Assembly (NCBI GenBank): GCA_964636125.1
Contig: CAZWPX010000010.1
Location: 1-64,000, forward strand
Reading direction: 5' to 3'
Source: CAJINA01 sp964636125
GTDB taxonomy: Bacteria; Desulfobacterota; Desulfobacteria; Desulfobacterales; CAJINA01
DNA: 64,000 nucleotides
Below the pieces are notes generated by a model. The model was not told the origin of the DNA. It saw only the letters and a list, made by a program, of their open reading frames with translations, and did no database searches. Position numbers and translations under genes: made by a program. This document shows positions 9,855 to 18,275 of this stretch, one piece after another (position 1 is the stretch's first letter; the number at the start of each line of letters is the position of its first letter).

Positions 9855-9881
9855 AAAGGGGAACGCACCGCGTTCCCCTTT
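9855..9881 (+). terminator. hairpin terminator after aor
   Basis: AAAGGGGAACGC (9855-9866), loop ACC, then GCGTTCCCCTTT (9870-9881): a perfect 12-bp stem. The right arm ends in only three T, so termination may be partial and allow read-through to the gene at 10061. Confidence 0.7.
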
Positions 9882-9890
9882 GGGGCTTTA

Positions 9891-10049
9891 AGGGCCTCGG
9901 AAAAAAATAATTGCGCAAGATTGCGCCGGATTTTGGTTCGTCAGCAAGGCAGATCCACCGGTGCATATCAGGATATGTACCAGTGGATGTAACGCAGCAG
10001 ATGGACCAAAAGACAAGCAAGATGTGTAATTATTTTTTTCCGCGGCCCT
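9891..10049. repeat. 159-bp element with 22-bp terminal inverted repeats
   Basis: The ends 9891-9912 and 10028-10049 are inverted repeats matching at 21 of 22 positions, each with an A7 run (GGAAAAAAATAATT). Inside are a core GATTTTGGTTC followed by AGCAAGGC, its inverted counterpart GGACCAAAA, and a central hairpin GGTGCATAT / ATATGTACC flanked by CCAC and GTGG. There is no reading frame. The core matches that of the repeats at 1-135 and 19144-19289, so they may be one superfamily of non-autonomous elements. Confidence 0.8.
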
Positions 10050-10060
10050 AAGGAGAACGA

Positions 10061-10672
10061 ATGGAAGCAAGCGGACAACTGATTGCTGATACAGCTATCA
10101 CAATGGTCGTTAAACCGGAATATATGGGGCGGTTTCACTGCTTTTTCACCGAGGGAGTGACGCTGCCTGTCAAAACAGGCTATACCCTGAAGGAGACGAT
10201 ATGCGATCAGCTGGGGGTTGCCGAGGAATATTTTGAAGATCGCATTCAGACCATTTTTCTTAACTTCAAGGCCGTTGATGCCCCTGAAAAGGCACTTGTC
10301 AAAGATGGGGCGATGATAGCCCTGTCTGCCGCCATGCCGGGCCTCGTGGGGGCGACCATGCGCAAAGGCGGGGCCTTTTCCATGTTTAGAAGCAGTATCT
10401 CATTTTCAGAAGACGTTGAGGATATTGAACAACACCGGGGGCTGATCACTTTGAGGCTGTTGAACATGATTGCCCGTGAGCTCGGGCCGCCGATGCTGGC
10501 CAATGGCGTGTACGTAACGGGTGAACAGATGACTGCTTTTTTTAAAACCCGGGCCACTGAATTTAATAGTGAACGCTGCGAGGTTATCCTGAACGGCAAA
10601 GCTGTTTCCTGGGAGCAGTTGATTGGCATGGAGCTGTCCGGTAAAAAAGTCTATTTGAAAGTGTCCGTGTGA
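10061..10672 (+). CDS. conserved hypothetical protein downstream of AOR (203 aa)
   Basis: I do not recognise a named family. The 203-aa protein has no signal peptide or membrane segment. The stretch with TIFLNFKAVD and LVKDGAMIALSAAMPGLVGATMR has the rhythm of a beta-grasp (ThiS/MoaD-like) fold, where 'DGD-x-ALxPAMPG' turns are common. MoaD-like proteins do occur beside AOR genes, but this one is much longer than MoaD (about 80 aa) and lacks a C-terminal Gly-Gly. The ATG follows AAGGAGAACGA, a good ribosome site, and begins 12 bp after the inserted repeat at 9891-10049. A role in tungstopterin or AOR maturation is a guess from context. Confidence 0.7.
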   Translation: MEASGQLIADTAITMVVKPEYMGRFHCFFTEGVTLPVKTGYTLKETICDQLGVAEEYFEDRIQTIFLNFKAVDAPEKALVKDGAMIALSAAMPGLVGATMRKGGAFSMFRSSISFSEDVEDIEQHRGLITLRLLNMIARELGPPMLANGVYVTGEQMTAFFKTRATEFNSERCEVILNGKAVSWEQLIGMELSGKKVYLKVSV

Positions 10673-10686
10673 CTATATTTCACCCT

Positions 10687-10716
10687 GTTGAAAAATAGAC
10701 TTGACTATTTTTCAAC
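10687..10716. repeat. perfect 12-bp inverted repeat at a gene breakpoint
   Basis: GTTGAAAAATAG (10687-10698), six bases, then CTATTTTTCAAC (10705-10716). The right arm runs into the truncated ATPase reading frame, so the palindrome lies exactly where that gene's missing 5' part would join. It could also act as a terminator for the gene ending at 10672. Confidence 0.7.
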
Positions 10717-11679
10717 AAGGACTGGAAAAACTACCTGAAAGGAGCCTACGACAGGTTCCATCCGGATTTTGATTTCCTCGTCACCGGCAGCGGTCGCCTG
10801 GACCTTTACCAGAAAGGCGGAGATTCACTGGCCGGACGTTATTTCCTGTTTCATCTCTGGCCTTTTACGTTGTCGGAACTTGGTAATACCGGCAGAAGGA
10901 TCGCAGATTTTACAAGAAACCCGCTGGAACCGGTCGAGGACAGCCGTAGTGATCTGGAGGAGATCTGGAAAGGTCTTGAAACATTCAGCGGTTTCCCCGA
11001 GCCATTTTTAAAACAGAGCAAAGCCGGATATAATAGATGGTCTTCGATCTATGCTCAGCAGTTGATCCGGGAAGACATCCGGGATCTTACCAACATCAAA
11101 TCCATCGGTGACCTTGAAACGTTATATTATCTACTGGCTTCCAGAATAGGCAGCCCCCTGTCGATTCCTTCCCTGTCAAAAGACCTGAAAAGCGCCTACA
11201 ACACGATTGCGAACTGGCTTGCTGTTTTTGAGAGGTTCTTCATGACGTTCAGCATTGGTCCCTGGACGCGTAAGATCTCACGTGCCATCCAGAAAGAGCG
11301 CAAGTCATACCTGTGGGACGTTCCCCGCATCAAGGATGAGGCGGCCAGATTCGAGAACATGGTGGCGATTGAGCTTTTCCGTGCAGTTACGATATGGAAC
11401 GATATGGGCTGGGGGCGATTTACGCTCAACTTTATAAAAAACAAGGAGCAGCAGGAGGTGGATTTCCTGATTGCCGCCGACAATGAACCGTTGCTCCTGA
11501 TCGAAGCCAAGTTATCCGAAAGCCAGCCGTCGGCGGCCCTGCTGAAATTCCAGAATTTTTTGCAGATTCCCGCCGTGCAGCTCGTGCGGCGTTCCGGCGG
11601 GTTCCGGATCTATTCCCGTAACGATCAACAGGTCCTGGTTGCCCCGGCCTGGCAGTGGCTCGCCACCCTGCCATGGTGA
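10705..11679 (+). pseudogene. 5'-truncated DUF4143-type AAA ATPase
   Basis: The frame is open from about 10705. It begins inside the ATPase core with FNKDWKNYLKGAYDRF and LVTGSGRLDLYQKGGDS, which in intact family members follow the Walker A, Walker B and 'DEIHK' segments. The C-terminal half is complete: a winged-helix part (LSKDLKSAYNTIANWLAVFERF), and a nuclease-like domain, DUF4143, with FENMVAIELF, QQEVDFLI and LIEAKL. Roughly 90-100 N-terminal residues, including the P-loop, are missing, and in-frame stops lie at 10696 and 10702. A TTG at 10870 could start a shorter product, but without a good ribosome site. Intact homologues are AAA-14/DUF4143 ATPases, often of mobile or toxin-antitoxin-like character. 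Confidence 0.8.
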
Positions 11680-11749
11680 ATAATAATCATCGGTAAATCA
11701 TCAATTATATTTTAAATTGGCAACAAACGACCAGCAAAGGATAAAGGCT

Positions 11750-11951
11750 GTGGAGATTACTAAGGATTATGTACGGAACAATATTGCCGCCAGCACACTT
11801 ATTTTCAAACGTGGCGAACAGATGTATGCCCATGGCGCATATCTAAGATACCGGGCGGCAGTATACCGTCACCCTTCATGATCCGGCCAACGGTACCGGG
11901 CACTGCAGCTGCCCGGATTACCTCACCAACCGGCTGGGCACTTGCAAGCAT
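11750..11951 (+). pseudogene. frameshifted SWIM zinc-finger N-terminus of the SNF2 gene
   Basis: A GTG at 11750, with AAAGGA eight bases upstream, opens a frame reading EITKDYVRNNIAAS and FKRGEQMYAHGAYLR, which is typical of the N-terminus of SWIM-SNF2 proteins. That frame ends at TGA 11879-11881. The next reading frame, open from 11847, continues YTVTLHDPANGTGH and then the zinc-finger pattern CSCPDYLTNRLGTCKH (CxC...CxH), running into the helicase. A net +1 shift is needed between about 11840 and 11862; residues may also have been lost there. Either the gene is broken, or there is a sequencing error or a recoding event. Confidence 0.75.
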
Positions 11952-14102
11952 TTGATTCATCTGGGCCATACGATCAGGCGGAAAAAGGGTTTCAAGACCC
12001 GGGCTGCCAGGGAAAAATTCCCCTTTGTTGATATTTACTGGGACTCAGAGACCAATACACCCCGGCTTTTTTCGGAGCTGGACAAGAAACGGCTCAGGGG
12101 TATCATCACGCTTTTGTCCCGGTATTTTAATGCAAAGGGGCGCTACAAACCCGAAAGCCTGTCCGAACTCGTCCTTTTACTTGAAGGCCTTGGGGGTGAC
12201 AAGCGAGTCCGGGTGCGGTCATCGGTCCTGGTACGACTGGATCGGTATCTCCGGGAGACCCAGGCTGAAGCCCTGTCAGAGGAACCCGTTACATTGCCAG
12301 CGGATCTGAACCTGCGCCTCTATCCGTATCAGGAAGAGGGCATCTTGTTCGGCCTTTACAGGCAGGCGGTGTTGATCGGGGATGAAATGGGGCTGGGAAA
12401 AACGATCCAGGCCATTGTCCTTGCCATCATGAAAAAGCAGCTATTCGGTTTTACAAGGGTGATGGTGATTACTCTGGCATCCCTGAAAGAGCAGTGGAAA
12501 CGCGAAATTGATAAATTCACTAGTGAATCCGCCGTCGTCATCGCCGGTACACCGCAACAGCGCCATGCTCAGTATCTGGACGGTTCGGAATTTTTCAAAA
12601 TTACCAATTACGAAGCGGTACTGCGGGACATCACACTTTTTTCGCGATATAAGCCGGACATTATCATCCTGGATGAAGCCCAGCGGATCAAGAATTTCTC
12701 CACCAAAACCGCGGATGCCGTCAAGCGAATCCCGCGAAAACACGCCATGGTCCTGACCGGGACACCCCTGGAAAACAAGCTGGAGGACGTCTACTCCATC
12801 GTCCAGTTCCTCGACCCGCACCTGCTCTCGCCCCTGTGGCGCTTTGCGGCGGACCACTTCATGCTCGACTGCAACAAAAAGGACAAAATCATGGGTTACC
12901 GGAACCTCAACGGATTGCATGAAAAGTTGAAACCACTGGTGATAAGGAGAAAAAAAGAAGAGGTCCTCAACGACCTGCCGGAACAGACCATCAATAATTA
13001 TTTTGTGGATCTCCACTACAAACAGATCGAGATACATCAGGGGCTTGCCGCGGCCCTTGTCCCGCTGCTGAACAAAAAATATCTGACCCCCATCGACCTG
13101 AGGCGTATCATGGAGTTGATGCTTAAAATGCGACAGGTATGCGATACCACCTATCTCATCGATCGGGAGACTCATATCTCACCGAAACTCAAAGAACTGG
13201 AAGGGATTATCGACGAACTGGTGGTACAGAGCAACCGGAAAATGGTCATATTCAGCGAGTGGACCACCATGACTTTCCTCATTGCCCGCCATCTTTCAGA
13301 CGCCCAGATTCCGTTTGTGGAACTTTCCGGGAAGATTCCGGTTAAAAAACGCCAGGCACTTATCGATGAATTTACCCACAATCCCGACTGCAAGGTGTTT
13401 CTCTCCACCGATGCGGGGGGAACCGGCCTGAACCTCCAGGCTGCGGACTGCGTAGTCAATTTCGAACTTCCGTGGAATCCCGCCAAGTTGAGCCAGCGCA
13501 TCGGCAGGGTAAACCGGATCGGCCAGACCAGCAGGTGCATCACAGTGGTTAACCTGATCGCAAAGCACAGTATTGAAGAAAAAATCTACGCCGGCATCCA
13601 GTTGAAGACCGATCTCTTTGAAGGCGTGTTTGATGGCGGCAAGGATAGCGTTGAGTTTTCCAGGGAAAACCGATCAGCCATGCTTAGCCGATTGAGGGAA
13701 ATGATGGGAGAAGAACCAATTCCCATTGTCCCAGAACCCGCCGCCCCGGAAGAGATCCCGGAAGACACCCCCCACTTCCTCAACCCGAAAGTGTTGAACC
13801 AGGAAGACCTATCCCTGGACATAACGGGGGAAGAGGAGATAATATCCGCGGAAGACCGCGATCTTGCAGAAACTGATCCGGCCATCGACCAACCCGGCTC
13901 TGGAGGATCAGAAACATCACTAGCGACACAGCCTCAGGAAAAAATGGAAGCGGTGCTCAACTCGGGTATGCAGTTCATCGGCGGTCTCATGGAGATGGCC
14001 ACCGGCCAAAAGATGACAACCACATCCGAAGACGGGCGGATGGTGAAGATCGATAAAGAGTCCGGCGAGGTAACGTTGAAGTTCAAGTTGCCGGGGTTTT
14101 AG
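11952..14102 (+). CDS. SNF2-family DNA-dependent ATPase/helicase core
   Basis: The product is a cytoplasmic Swi2/Snf2-family DNA translocase. Motif I GDEMGLGKTIQAI is near residue 145, motif II is DEAQRIKN, and motif III lies around LTGTPLENK. The C-terminal RecA lobe shows FLSTDAGGTGLNLQAADC and QRIGRVNRIGQT. A Pro/Glu-rich linker and a small C-terminal domain (residues ~610-716) follow. The first codon listed is an internal TTG; the natural start is probably GTG 11750, now out of frame, so this core may be untranslated or made from a weak internal start. The motifs themselves are intact. No methylase, nuclease or other defence partner is adjacent. Confidence 0.85.
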   Translation: MIHLGHTIRRKKGFKTRAAREKFPFVDIYWDSETNTPRLFSELDKKRLRGIITLLSRYFNAKGRYKPESLSELVLLLEGLGGDKRVRVRSSVLVRLDRYLRETQAEALSEEPVTLPADLNLRLYPYQEEGILFGLYRQAVLIGDEMGLGKTIQAIVLAIMKKQLFGFTRVMVITLASLKEQWKREIDKFTSESAVVIAGTPQQRHAQYLDGSEFFKITNYEAVLRDITLFSRYKPDIIILDEAQRIKNFSTKTADAVKRIPRKHAMVLTGTPLENKLEDVYSIVQFLDPHLLSPLWRFAADHFMLDCNKKDKIMGYRNLNGLHEKLKPLVIRRKKEEVLNDLPEQTINNYFVDLHYKQIEIHQGLAAALVPLLNKKYLTPIDLRRIMELMLKMRQVCDTTYLIDRETHISPKLKELEGIIDELVVQSNRKMVIFSEWTTMTFLIARHLSDAQIPFVELSGKIPVKKRQALIDEFTHNPDCKVFLSTDAGGTGLNLQAADCVVNFELPWNPAKLSQRIGRVNRIGQTSRCITVVNLIAKHSIEEKIYAGIQLKTDLFEGVFDGGKDSVEFSRENRSAMLSRLREMMGEEPIPIVPEPAAPEEIPEDTPHFLNPKVLNQEDLSLDITGEEEIISAEDRDLAETDPAIDQPGSGGSETSLATQPQEKMEAVLNSGMQFIGGLMEMATGQKMTTTSEDGRMVKIDKESGEVTLKFKLPGF

Positions 14103-14175
14103 GTAACTGCTCATGAAGTCAGGCTGAAGCTGTTTAGACTGAAGGCTGAAGGGGTAAAAAGGGCACGGTTGCGGT

Positions 14176-14247
14176 ACTCCGGTGAAAACCGGAGTCCAGG
14201 CAGGCTGTATCCATTTGATATAACTGGATTCCGGTTTTCACCGGAAT
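14176..14247. repeat. double palindromic intergenic repeat
   Basis: Left arm ACTCCGGTGAAAACCGGAGT (14176-14195, then CCAG) and right arm 14224-14247 are inverted copies with two mismatches. Repeats of the general form 'TTCCGGTGAAAACCGGAA' are common intergenic palindromes in many proteobacteria; function unknown. Confidence 0.75.
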
Positions 14248-14318
14248 GACGATAAGGGGTGTTTTTCGACTTTTTACGAGACCATCAAATTTTGACATCT
14301 AAACCAGAGGGGAAGCAA

Positions 14319-14348
14319 AAAGGCCGCCTTATTATAAAGACGGCCTTT
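14319..14348 (-). terminator. terminator of the fadN-fadA operon
   Basis: Read on the minus strand, AAAGGCCGTC and GGCGGCCTTT form a 10-bp stem with one G-T pair, followed by further T residues. It lies 22 bp after the thiolase stop. Confidence 0.8.
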
Positions 14349-14369
14349 GATTATTTATAAACGGGACAA

Positions 14370-15554
14370 TCAGTCACAGAGTTCAAACAGGGCGGCCGCT
14401 CCCATCCCGCCGCCGATGCACATCGACTCGACGCCGTACCTGGCGCCGCGCCGCTGCATGTTGGCCAGCAGGGTGGCGCATAATTTTGCGCCCGTGCAGC
14501 CCAGAGGGTGACCCAGGGCGATGGCGCCGCCGTTTATATTGATGTTGTCCATCTGGTCTTCGATGCCGATTTTGCGGACACTATATAGCGCCTGTGAAGC
14601 GAAGGCTTCGTTGATTTCCCACAGTCCGATATCGGATGTCTTGAGACCGGCCATATCCAGCAGTTTGGGGATGGCCACGGCCGGGCCGACGCCCATTTCA
14701 TCCGGTTCGCAGCCGACAGTGGTGTAGTATTTCAGTTTGGCTATGGGCTTCACGCCGAGTTTTTTCACGGCATCCGCACTCATGATGACCGAAGCGGCCG
14801 CACCGTCGGTGGTCTGGGAGGAGTTCCCGGCAGTAACCGAACCGTTTACGGCAAAAACCGGACGCAGTTTGGCCAGGCCTTCTACGGTAGTGGTCGGGCG
14901 GACACCGTCATCGAAATCCTGCAAGAAGGTTTCTTTCTGGTAAGTGCCGTCTTCCTGGAGAACGTATTTAGCGGCCGGAGTCGGCACGATTTCGGTAAAG
15001 AGCCCTTCTGCCTGGGCCCTGACGGCCCGCATATGTGACTGACAGGCGAATTCATCCTGATCTTTCCGGGAGACGTCGTAGCGGTTGGCCACGTTCTCGG
15101 CGGTGATGCCCATGGATGCATACAGGTCGGCATGGACCCGGGCGTGTTCAGGGTGAGGGCGCGGCAGGTAGCCGCCCATGGGGACGTAGGTCATGGACTC
15201 AACGCCGCCGCCGATGGTGATGTCCGACCAGCCGGCCATGACCCGCAGTGACGCCAGGGAGATGGCTTCCAGGCCGGAGGAGCAAAAGCGGTTGACAGTG
15301 GCACCGGAAACGGAAATGGGGAAACCGGCGATCTGGTTGGCCAGGCGTCCAATGTTCAGCCCCTGTTCCGCTTCCGGGAAGGAGCAGCCGACCATAATGT
15401 CGTCCACGGCCCCTTTTTCCAGGTGGGTGGTTTTTTCAACGGCCGCGTTCAGGATGTGGGTCAGAAGGTCCTCGGGCCGGGTGTCTTTAAACGCCCCTTT
15501 GCCTCTGCGGCAACCGGGTGTTCGGACGGATGCTACGATATATGCATCTCTCAT
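14370..15554 (-). CDS. fadA: acetyl-CoA acyltransferase (thiolase)
   Basis: The 394-aa protein has the full length of a degradative thiolase. It cleaves 3-ketoacyl-CoA with CoA to give acetyl-CoA and a shortened acyl-CoA in the cytoplasm. The nucleophilic Cys is in NRFCSSGLEAI near residue 90, the catalytic His in GGAIALGHPLGCTGAK near 350, and the proton-shuttling Cys in CIGGGMGAAALFE near the end. AAGGAGAA lies eight bases before the ATG. The gene begins 34 bp after the fadN stop and is presumably cotranscribed from the operator-controlled promoter upstream of fadN. Confidence 0.95.
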   Translation of the reverse strand: MRDAYIVASVRTPGCRRGKGAFKDTRPEDLLTHILNAAVEKTTHLEKGAVDDIMVGCSFPEAEQGLNIGRLANQIAGFPISVSGATVNRFCSSGLEAISLASLRVMAGWSDITIGGGVESMTYVPMGGYLPRPHPEHARVHADLYASMGITAENVANRYDVSRKDQDEFACQSHMRAVRAQAEGLFTEIVPTPAAKYVLQEDGTYQKETFLQDFDDGVRPTTTVEGLAKLRPVFAVNGSVTAGNSSQTTDGAAASVIMSADAVKKLGVKPIAKLKYYTTVGCEPDEMGVGPAVAIPKLLDMAGLKTSDIGLWEINEAFASQALYSVRKIGIEDQMDNININGGAIALGHPLGCTGAKLCATLLANMQRRGARYGVESMCIGGGMGAAALFELCD

Positions 15555-15588
15555 GGTTTAATTCTCCTTGATAGCAGATGTTCGCAAA

Positions 15589-17997
15589 TTAGTTTCTCAG
15601 GGGTTTGCCTGTGGTCAGCATTGCTTCGACCCGGGCTACCGTCTTTTCTTCTTTCCAGAAATCGACGAATGCTTCCCTTTCAAGATTGAGGATGACCTGT
15701 TCGTCAATGATGCTGTTGGCTCGGACATCACCGCCACTGATGACGTAGGCGATACGTTTGGCCAGGAACACGTCGTATTCACTGACGTATCCGGCCGACT
15801 GCATGTTGAACAGTTCCGCGTTGATCATGCCCTGGCCAGCCGCCCCGAAGACTTTGATGGGGCGCTTAACCGGCGGGGCGTAACCTTCGTCTACCATTTT
15901 GAGGACTTCTTTTTTCGCTTCACCCACCAGGTAGTCCCGGTTGAAGATAATGCGGTCTTTGGGGCCCAGGAAACCATTGGCGCGCGCTTCGGCTCCTGAC
16001 ATGGAGACCTTGGCCATGCCGATGGCCATGAAGGTGGGGATGAAAAATTTGGCCAGGTCGACATCGGCAACCGGTTCCGGTATGTCGGCTGTCATTTTTT
16101 TCCACAGGTTGAGGCAGCCGCCGCCGCCGGGCAGCAGGCCGACGCCGATTTCCACCAGGCCCATGTAGAGCTCAGAGTGGGCTACGATTTTATCGGCACA
16201 GCCCAGGCAGACTTCGCAGCCACCGCCCAGGGTCATGCCGTAGGGTGCCGCAACTACCGGGAAACTGGCGTAGCGGGTTTTCTGCATGCCGTCCTGGGCC
16301 TTTTTGAGAAACCCGTCGATCTCGGCATACTTGCCGTCTTTGGCCAGGCCGGCCATAAACGCGAGGTCGCCGCCTGCAGAGAACGCGCCAGGCATACCGC
16401 CGGCCTGGTTGCCGATAACGAGTCCGGCTCCGTTGGCGTCTACATAATCCAGACCCTGCGCCATAAACTCGACGATCTCGCCGTTAATGGCATTCATTTT
16501 GGTGTGGAATTCAAGACAGAAGACATCATCACCGATATCCACCAGTGAGGCGGATGCGCAGGTTTTAACCACTTTGTCTGCAGCCTTCAGGCTGGCGAGA
16601 GACACGATGTTTGTACTGACCACAATATCCTTGTAACTTTCAGTCGCGAAATCATAATAGGCGGTTTTGCCATTTTCAGTCTTGTAAAAGGCTGTGTTGC
16701 CGGCTGCAAGCATTTTTTTGACGTTTTCCGGGACAGCGAAACCATCGGCTTCCATTTTGGCAACTGACTTTTCAAGGCCAATGGCATCCCAAGTCTCGAA
16801 GGGCCCCATTTCAAAGTTGAAACCCCATTTCATGGCGTTGTCAATTTCGATGATGGTGTCGGAAATTTCCGGAATCCGATTGGCCGCGTAGACCAGGTTG
16901 TGGGCCACGGTTTTCCAGGCGAATTTTGCGCCTTTGTCATCACCGTAAACCACGGCCTGCATTTTTTCCGGTAGGCTTTTGGCGGCTTTGGCTGCCTTGA
17001 GACAGGCCAGGTCCGGCTTTACATATTCGGCATATTCGAGGGTAGCCGGATCTATGACCATGCGGATTTTTTTCCATTCCGGGGTCAGATCGGTCTTGTA
17101 AAAACCGGCTTTAGATTTTTTCCCAAGCAGACCTTTTTCGATCATCCGGGTGACGAATGCGGGCATCTTGAAACTGTCCCGGGCTTCATCATCTACCACC
17201 AGGTCATACGTGTTGCTGGCTACATGCCCGAGTGTGTCTAAGCCGACAAGATCAGAGGTTTTGAACATGGCCGTTTTTGGGCGTCCCATTAGCGGGCCAA
17301 AAAGCATGTCTACTTCGGCAATGGTCATACCATCTTCAAGCATCAACTGCATGGCTTTCACGATACCCTGTACGCCGATTCGATTGCCGACGAAGTTCGG
17401 GGTGTCTTTGGCCCAGACGATACCCTTGCCCAGAATCCTTTCGCCGAAATCGGCCATGAAGTCCAGGATCTCCGGCAGGGTCTGGTCGCCGGGAATAATC
17501 TCAAGCAGCTTCATGTAGCGTACTGGATTAAAAAAGTGGGTGCCCAGGAAATGCTGCTGGAATTCTGCACTGAGACCTTCAGACATGGCCTTGAGCGGAA
17601 TTCCGGATGTGTTGGAAGAGATGATGGAGCCGGCTTTGCGAACCGGTTCGATGCGTTTAAAAAGTTCCTGTTTGATCTTCAGGTTTTCAACGACCACCTC
17701 TACGATCCAGTCGCAATCCGCCAGTTTGGCAAAGTCGTCTTCGAGATTACCGATGGAAATCAGGTCCGTATCCTTCTGCTGCATGAGCAAAGAGGGTCTT
17801 GACATCTTAACGGCATCCAAGCCTGCCTGGGCTATACGGTTTCTCGCCGCCCGGTTTTCTTTTTCCTCGTCTTTCAAATCAAACGGTACAATGTCCAGCA
17901 GCATGGTTTTAACACCGGCGCCGGCCAGAAGTGCAGCAATGCCGCCACCCATGACCCCGGAACCAATTACCGCAGCTGTTCTGATTTTTCTAACCAT
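15589..17997 (-). CDS. fadN: 3-hydroxyacyl-CoA dehydrogenase / enoyl-CoA hydratase
   Basis: This 802-aa bifunctional beta-oxidation enzyme has the FadN order, dehydrogenase first and crotonase last. The NAD-binding fold starts at once (AAVIGSGVMGGGIAALLAGAG), followed by the HCDH C-terminal parts (GNRIGVQG, LVGLDTLGHVASNTYDL). The crotonase domain covers the last ~300 residues, with SAGGDLAFMAG and GMTLGGGCEVCLGCD-like oxyanion-hole segments. It hydrates enoyl-CoA and oxidises the 3-hydroxyacyl-CoA, passing 3-ketoacyl-CoA to the thiolase. The start at 17997 is fixed by AGGAGGT four bases upstream, although the frame is open to 18048. A promoter and an 18-bp operator lie just upstream. Confidence 0.95.
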   Translation of the reverse strand: MVRKIRTAAVIGSGVMGGGIAALLAGAGVKTMLLDIVPFDLKDEEKENRAARNRIAQAGLDAVKMSRPSLLMQQKDTDLISIGNLEDDFAKLADCDWIVEVVVENLKIKQELFKRIEPVRKAGSIISSNTSGIPLKAMSEGLSAEFQQHFLGTHFFNPVRYMKLLEIIPGDQTLPEILDFMADFGERILGKGIVWAKDTPNFVGNRIGVQGIVKAMQLMLEDGMTIAEVDMLFGPLMGRPKTAMFKTSDLVGLDTLGHVASNTYDLVVDDEARDSFKMPAFVTRMIEKGLLGKKSKAGFYKTDLTPEWKKIRMVIDPATLEYAEYVKPDLACLKAAKAAKSLPEKMQAVVYGDDKGAKFAWKTVAHNLVYAANRIPEISDTIIEIDNAMKWGFNFEMGPFETWDAIGLEKSVAKMEADGFAVPENVKKMLAAGNTAFYKTENGKTAYYDFATESYKDIVVSTNIVSLASLKAADKVVKTCASASLVDIGDDVFCLEFHTKMNAINGEIVEFMAQGLDYVDANGAGLVIGNQAGGMPGAFSAGGDLAFMAGLAKDGKYAEIDGFLKKAQDGMQKTRYASFPVVAAPYGMTLGGGCEVCLGCADKIVAHSELYMGLVEIGVGLLPGGGGCLNLWKKMTADIPEPVADVDLAKFFIPTFMAIGMAKVSMSGAEARANGFLGPKDRIIFNRDYLVGEAKKEVLKMVDEGYAPPVKRPIKVFGAAGQGMINAELFNMQSAGYVSEYDVFLAKRIAYVISGGDVRANSIIDEQVILNLEREAFVDFWKEEKTVARVEAMLTTGKPLRN

Positions 17998-18033
17998 AAT
18001 GACCTCCTGAATGTTGGTGATTCCTCCCCGATA

Positions 18034-18051
18034 TGAATGAGCATTCATTCA
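18034..18051. promoter_or_regulatory. FadR (TetR-type) operator palindrome
   Basis: TGAATGAGCATTCATTCA is a perfect 7-bp inverted repeat around a 4-bp centre. It matches the known operator form of TetR-family FadR repressors of fatty-acid degradation (TGAATGAxTAxTCATTCA, as in Bacillus). It overlaps the last base of the -10 box and the expected transcription start of fadN, the ideal place for repression relieved by acyl-CoA. The repressor gene is not in this window. Confidence 0.85.
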
Positions 18052-18079
18052 CTTAACAGGGCCGGGACAGGTCTGTCAA
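18051..18079 (-). promoter_or_regulatory. sigma70 promoter of fadN-fadA
   Basis: On the minus strand, TTGACA (18079-18074), a 17-bp spacer, then TTAAGT (18056-18051). The -35 is perfect and the -10 is fair. The operator at 18034-18051 abuts it. Confidence 0.7.
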
Positions 18080-18275
18080 GTGAAAACAGCAGGGGGCACA
18101 AAATCAAAAATATGCGTAATAATATAATAATATAGGACTGATAGGCTGCGTATGCTGGTAAAAATGATTATGCTAAGGTTTGAATAAGGTGTTTTTATGC
18201 AGGTGAATAATAATTCATCCGGGTTCCCGGGGGCCCGGGCGGTTAGCCGGCCAGCCTGCTGATCCCGCATAAAAT

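Larger units (their letters stand above)
14103..14369. other. convergent intergenic region with palindromic repeat
   Basis: The space between the SNF2 stop and the thiolase stop has no gene. It holds an inverted repeat: 14176-14199 and 14224-14247 pair at 22 of 24 positions, and each arm is itself a palindrome (CCGGTGAAAACCGG). A thiolase terminator lies at 14319-14348. Confidence 0.7.

Noticed and set aside
12441..13175. Minus-strand open frame opposite the SNF2 helicase (244 codons)
   Set aside because: Antisense shadow of a well-supported helicase gene with conserved motifs.
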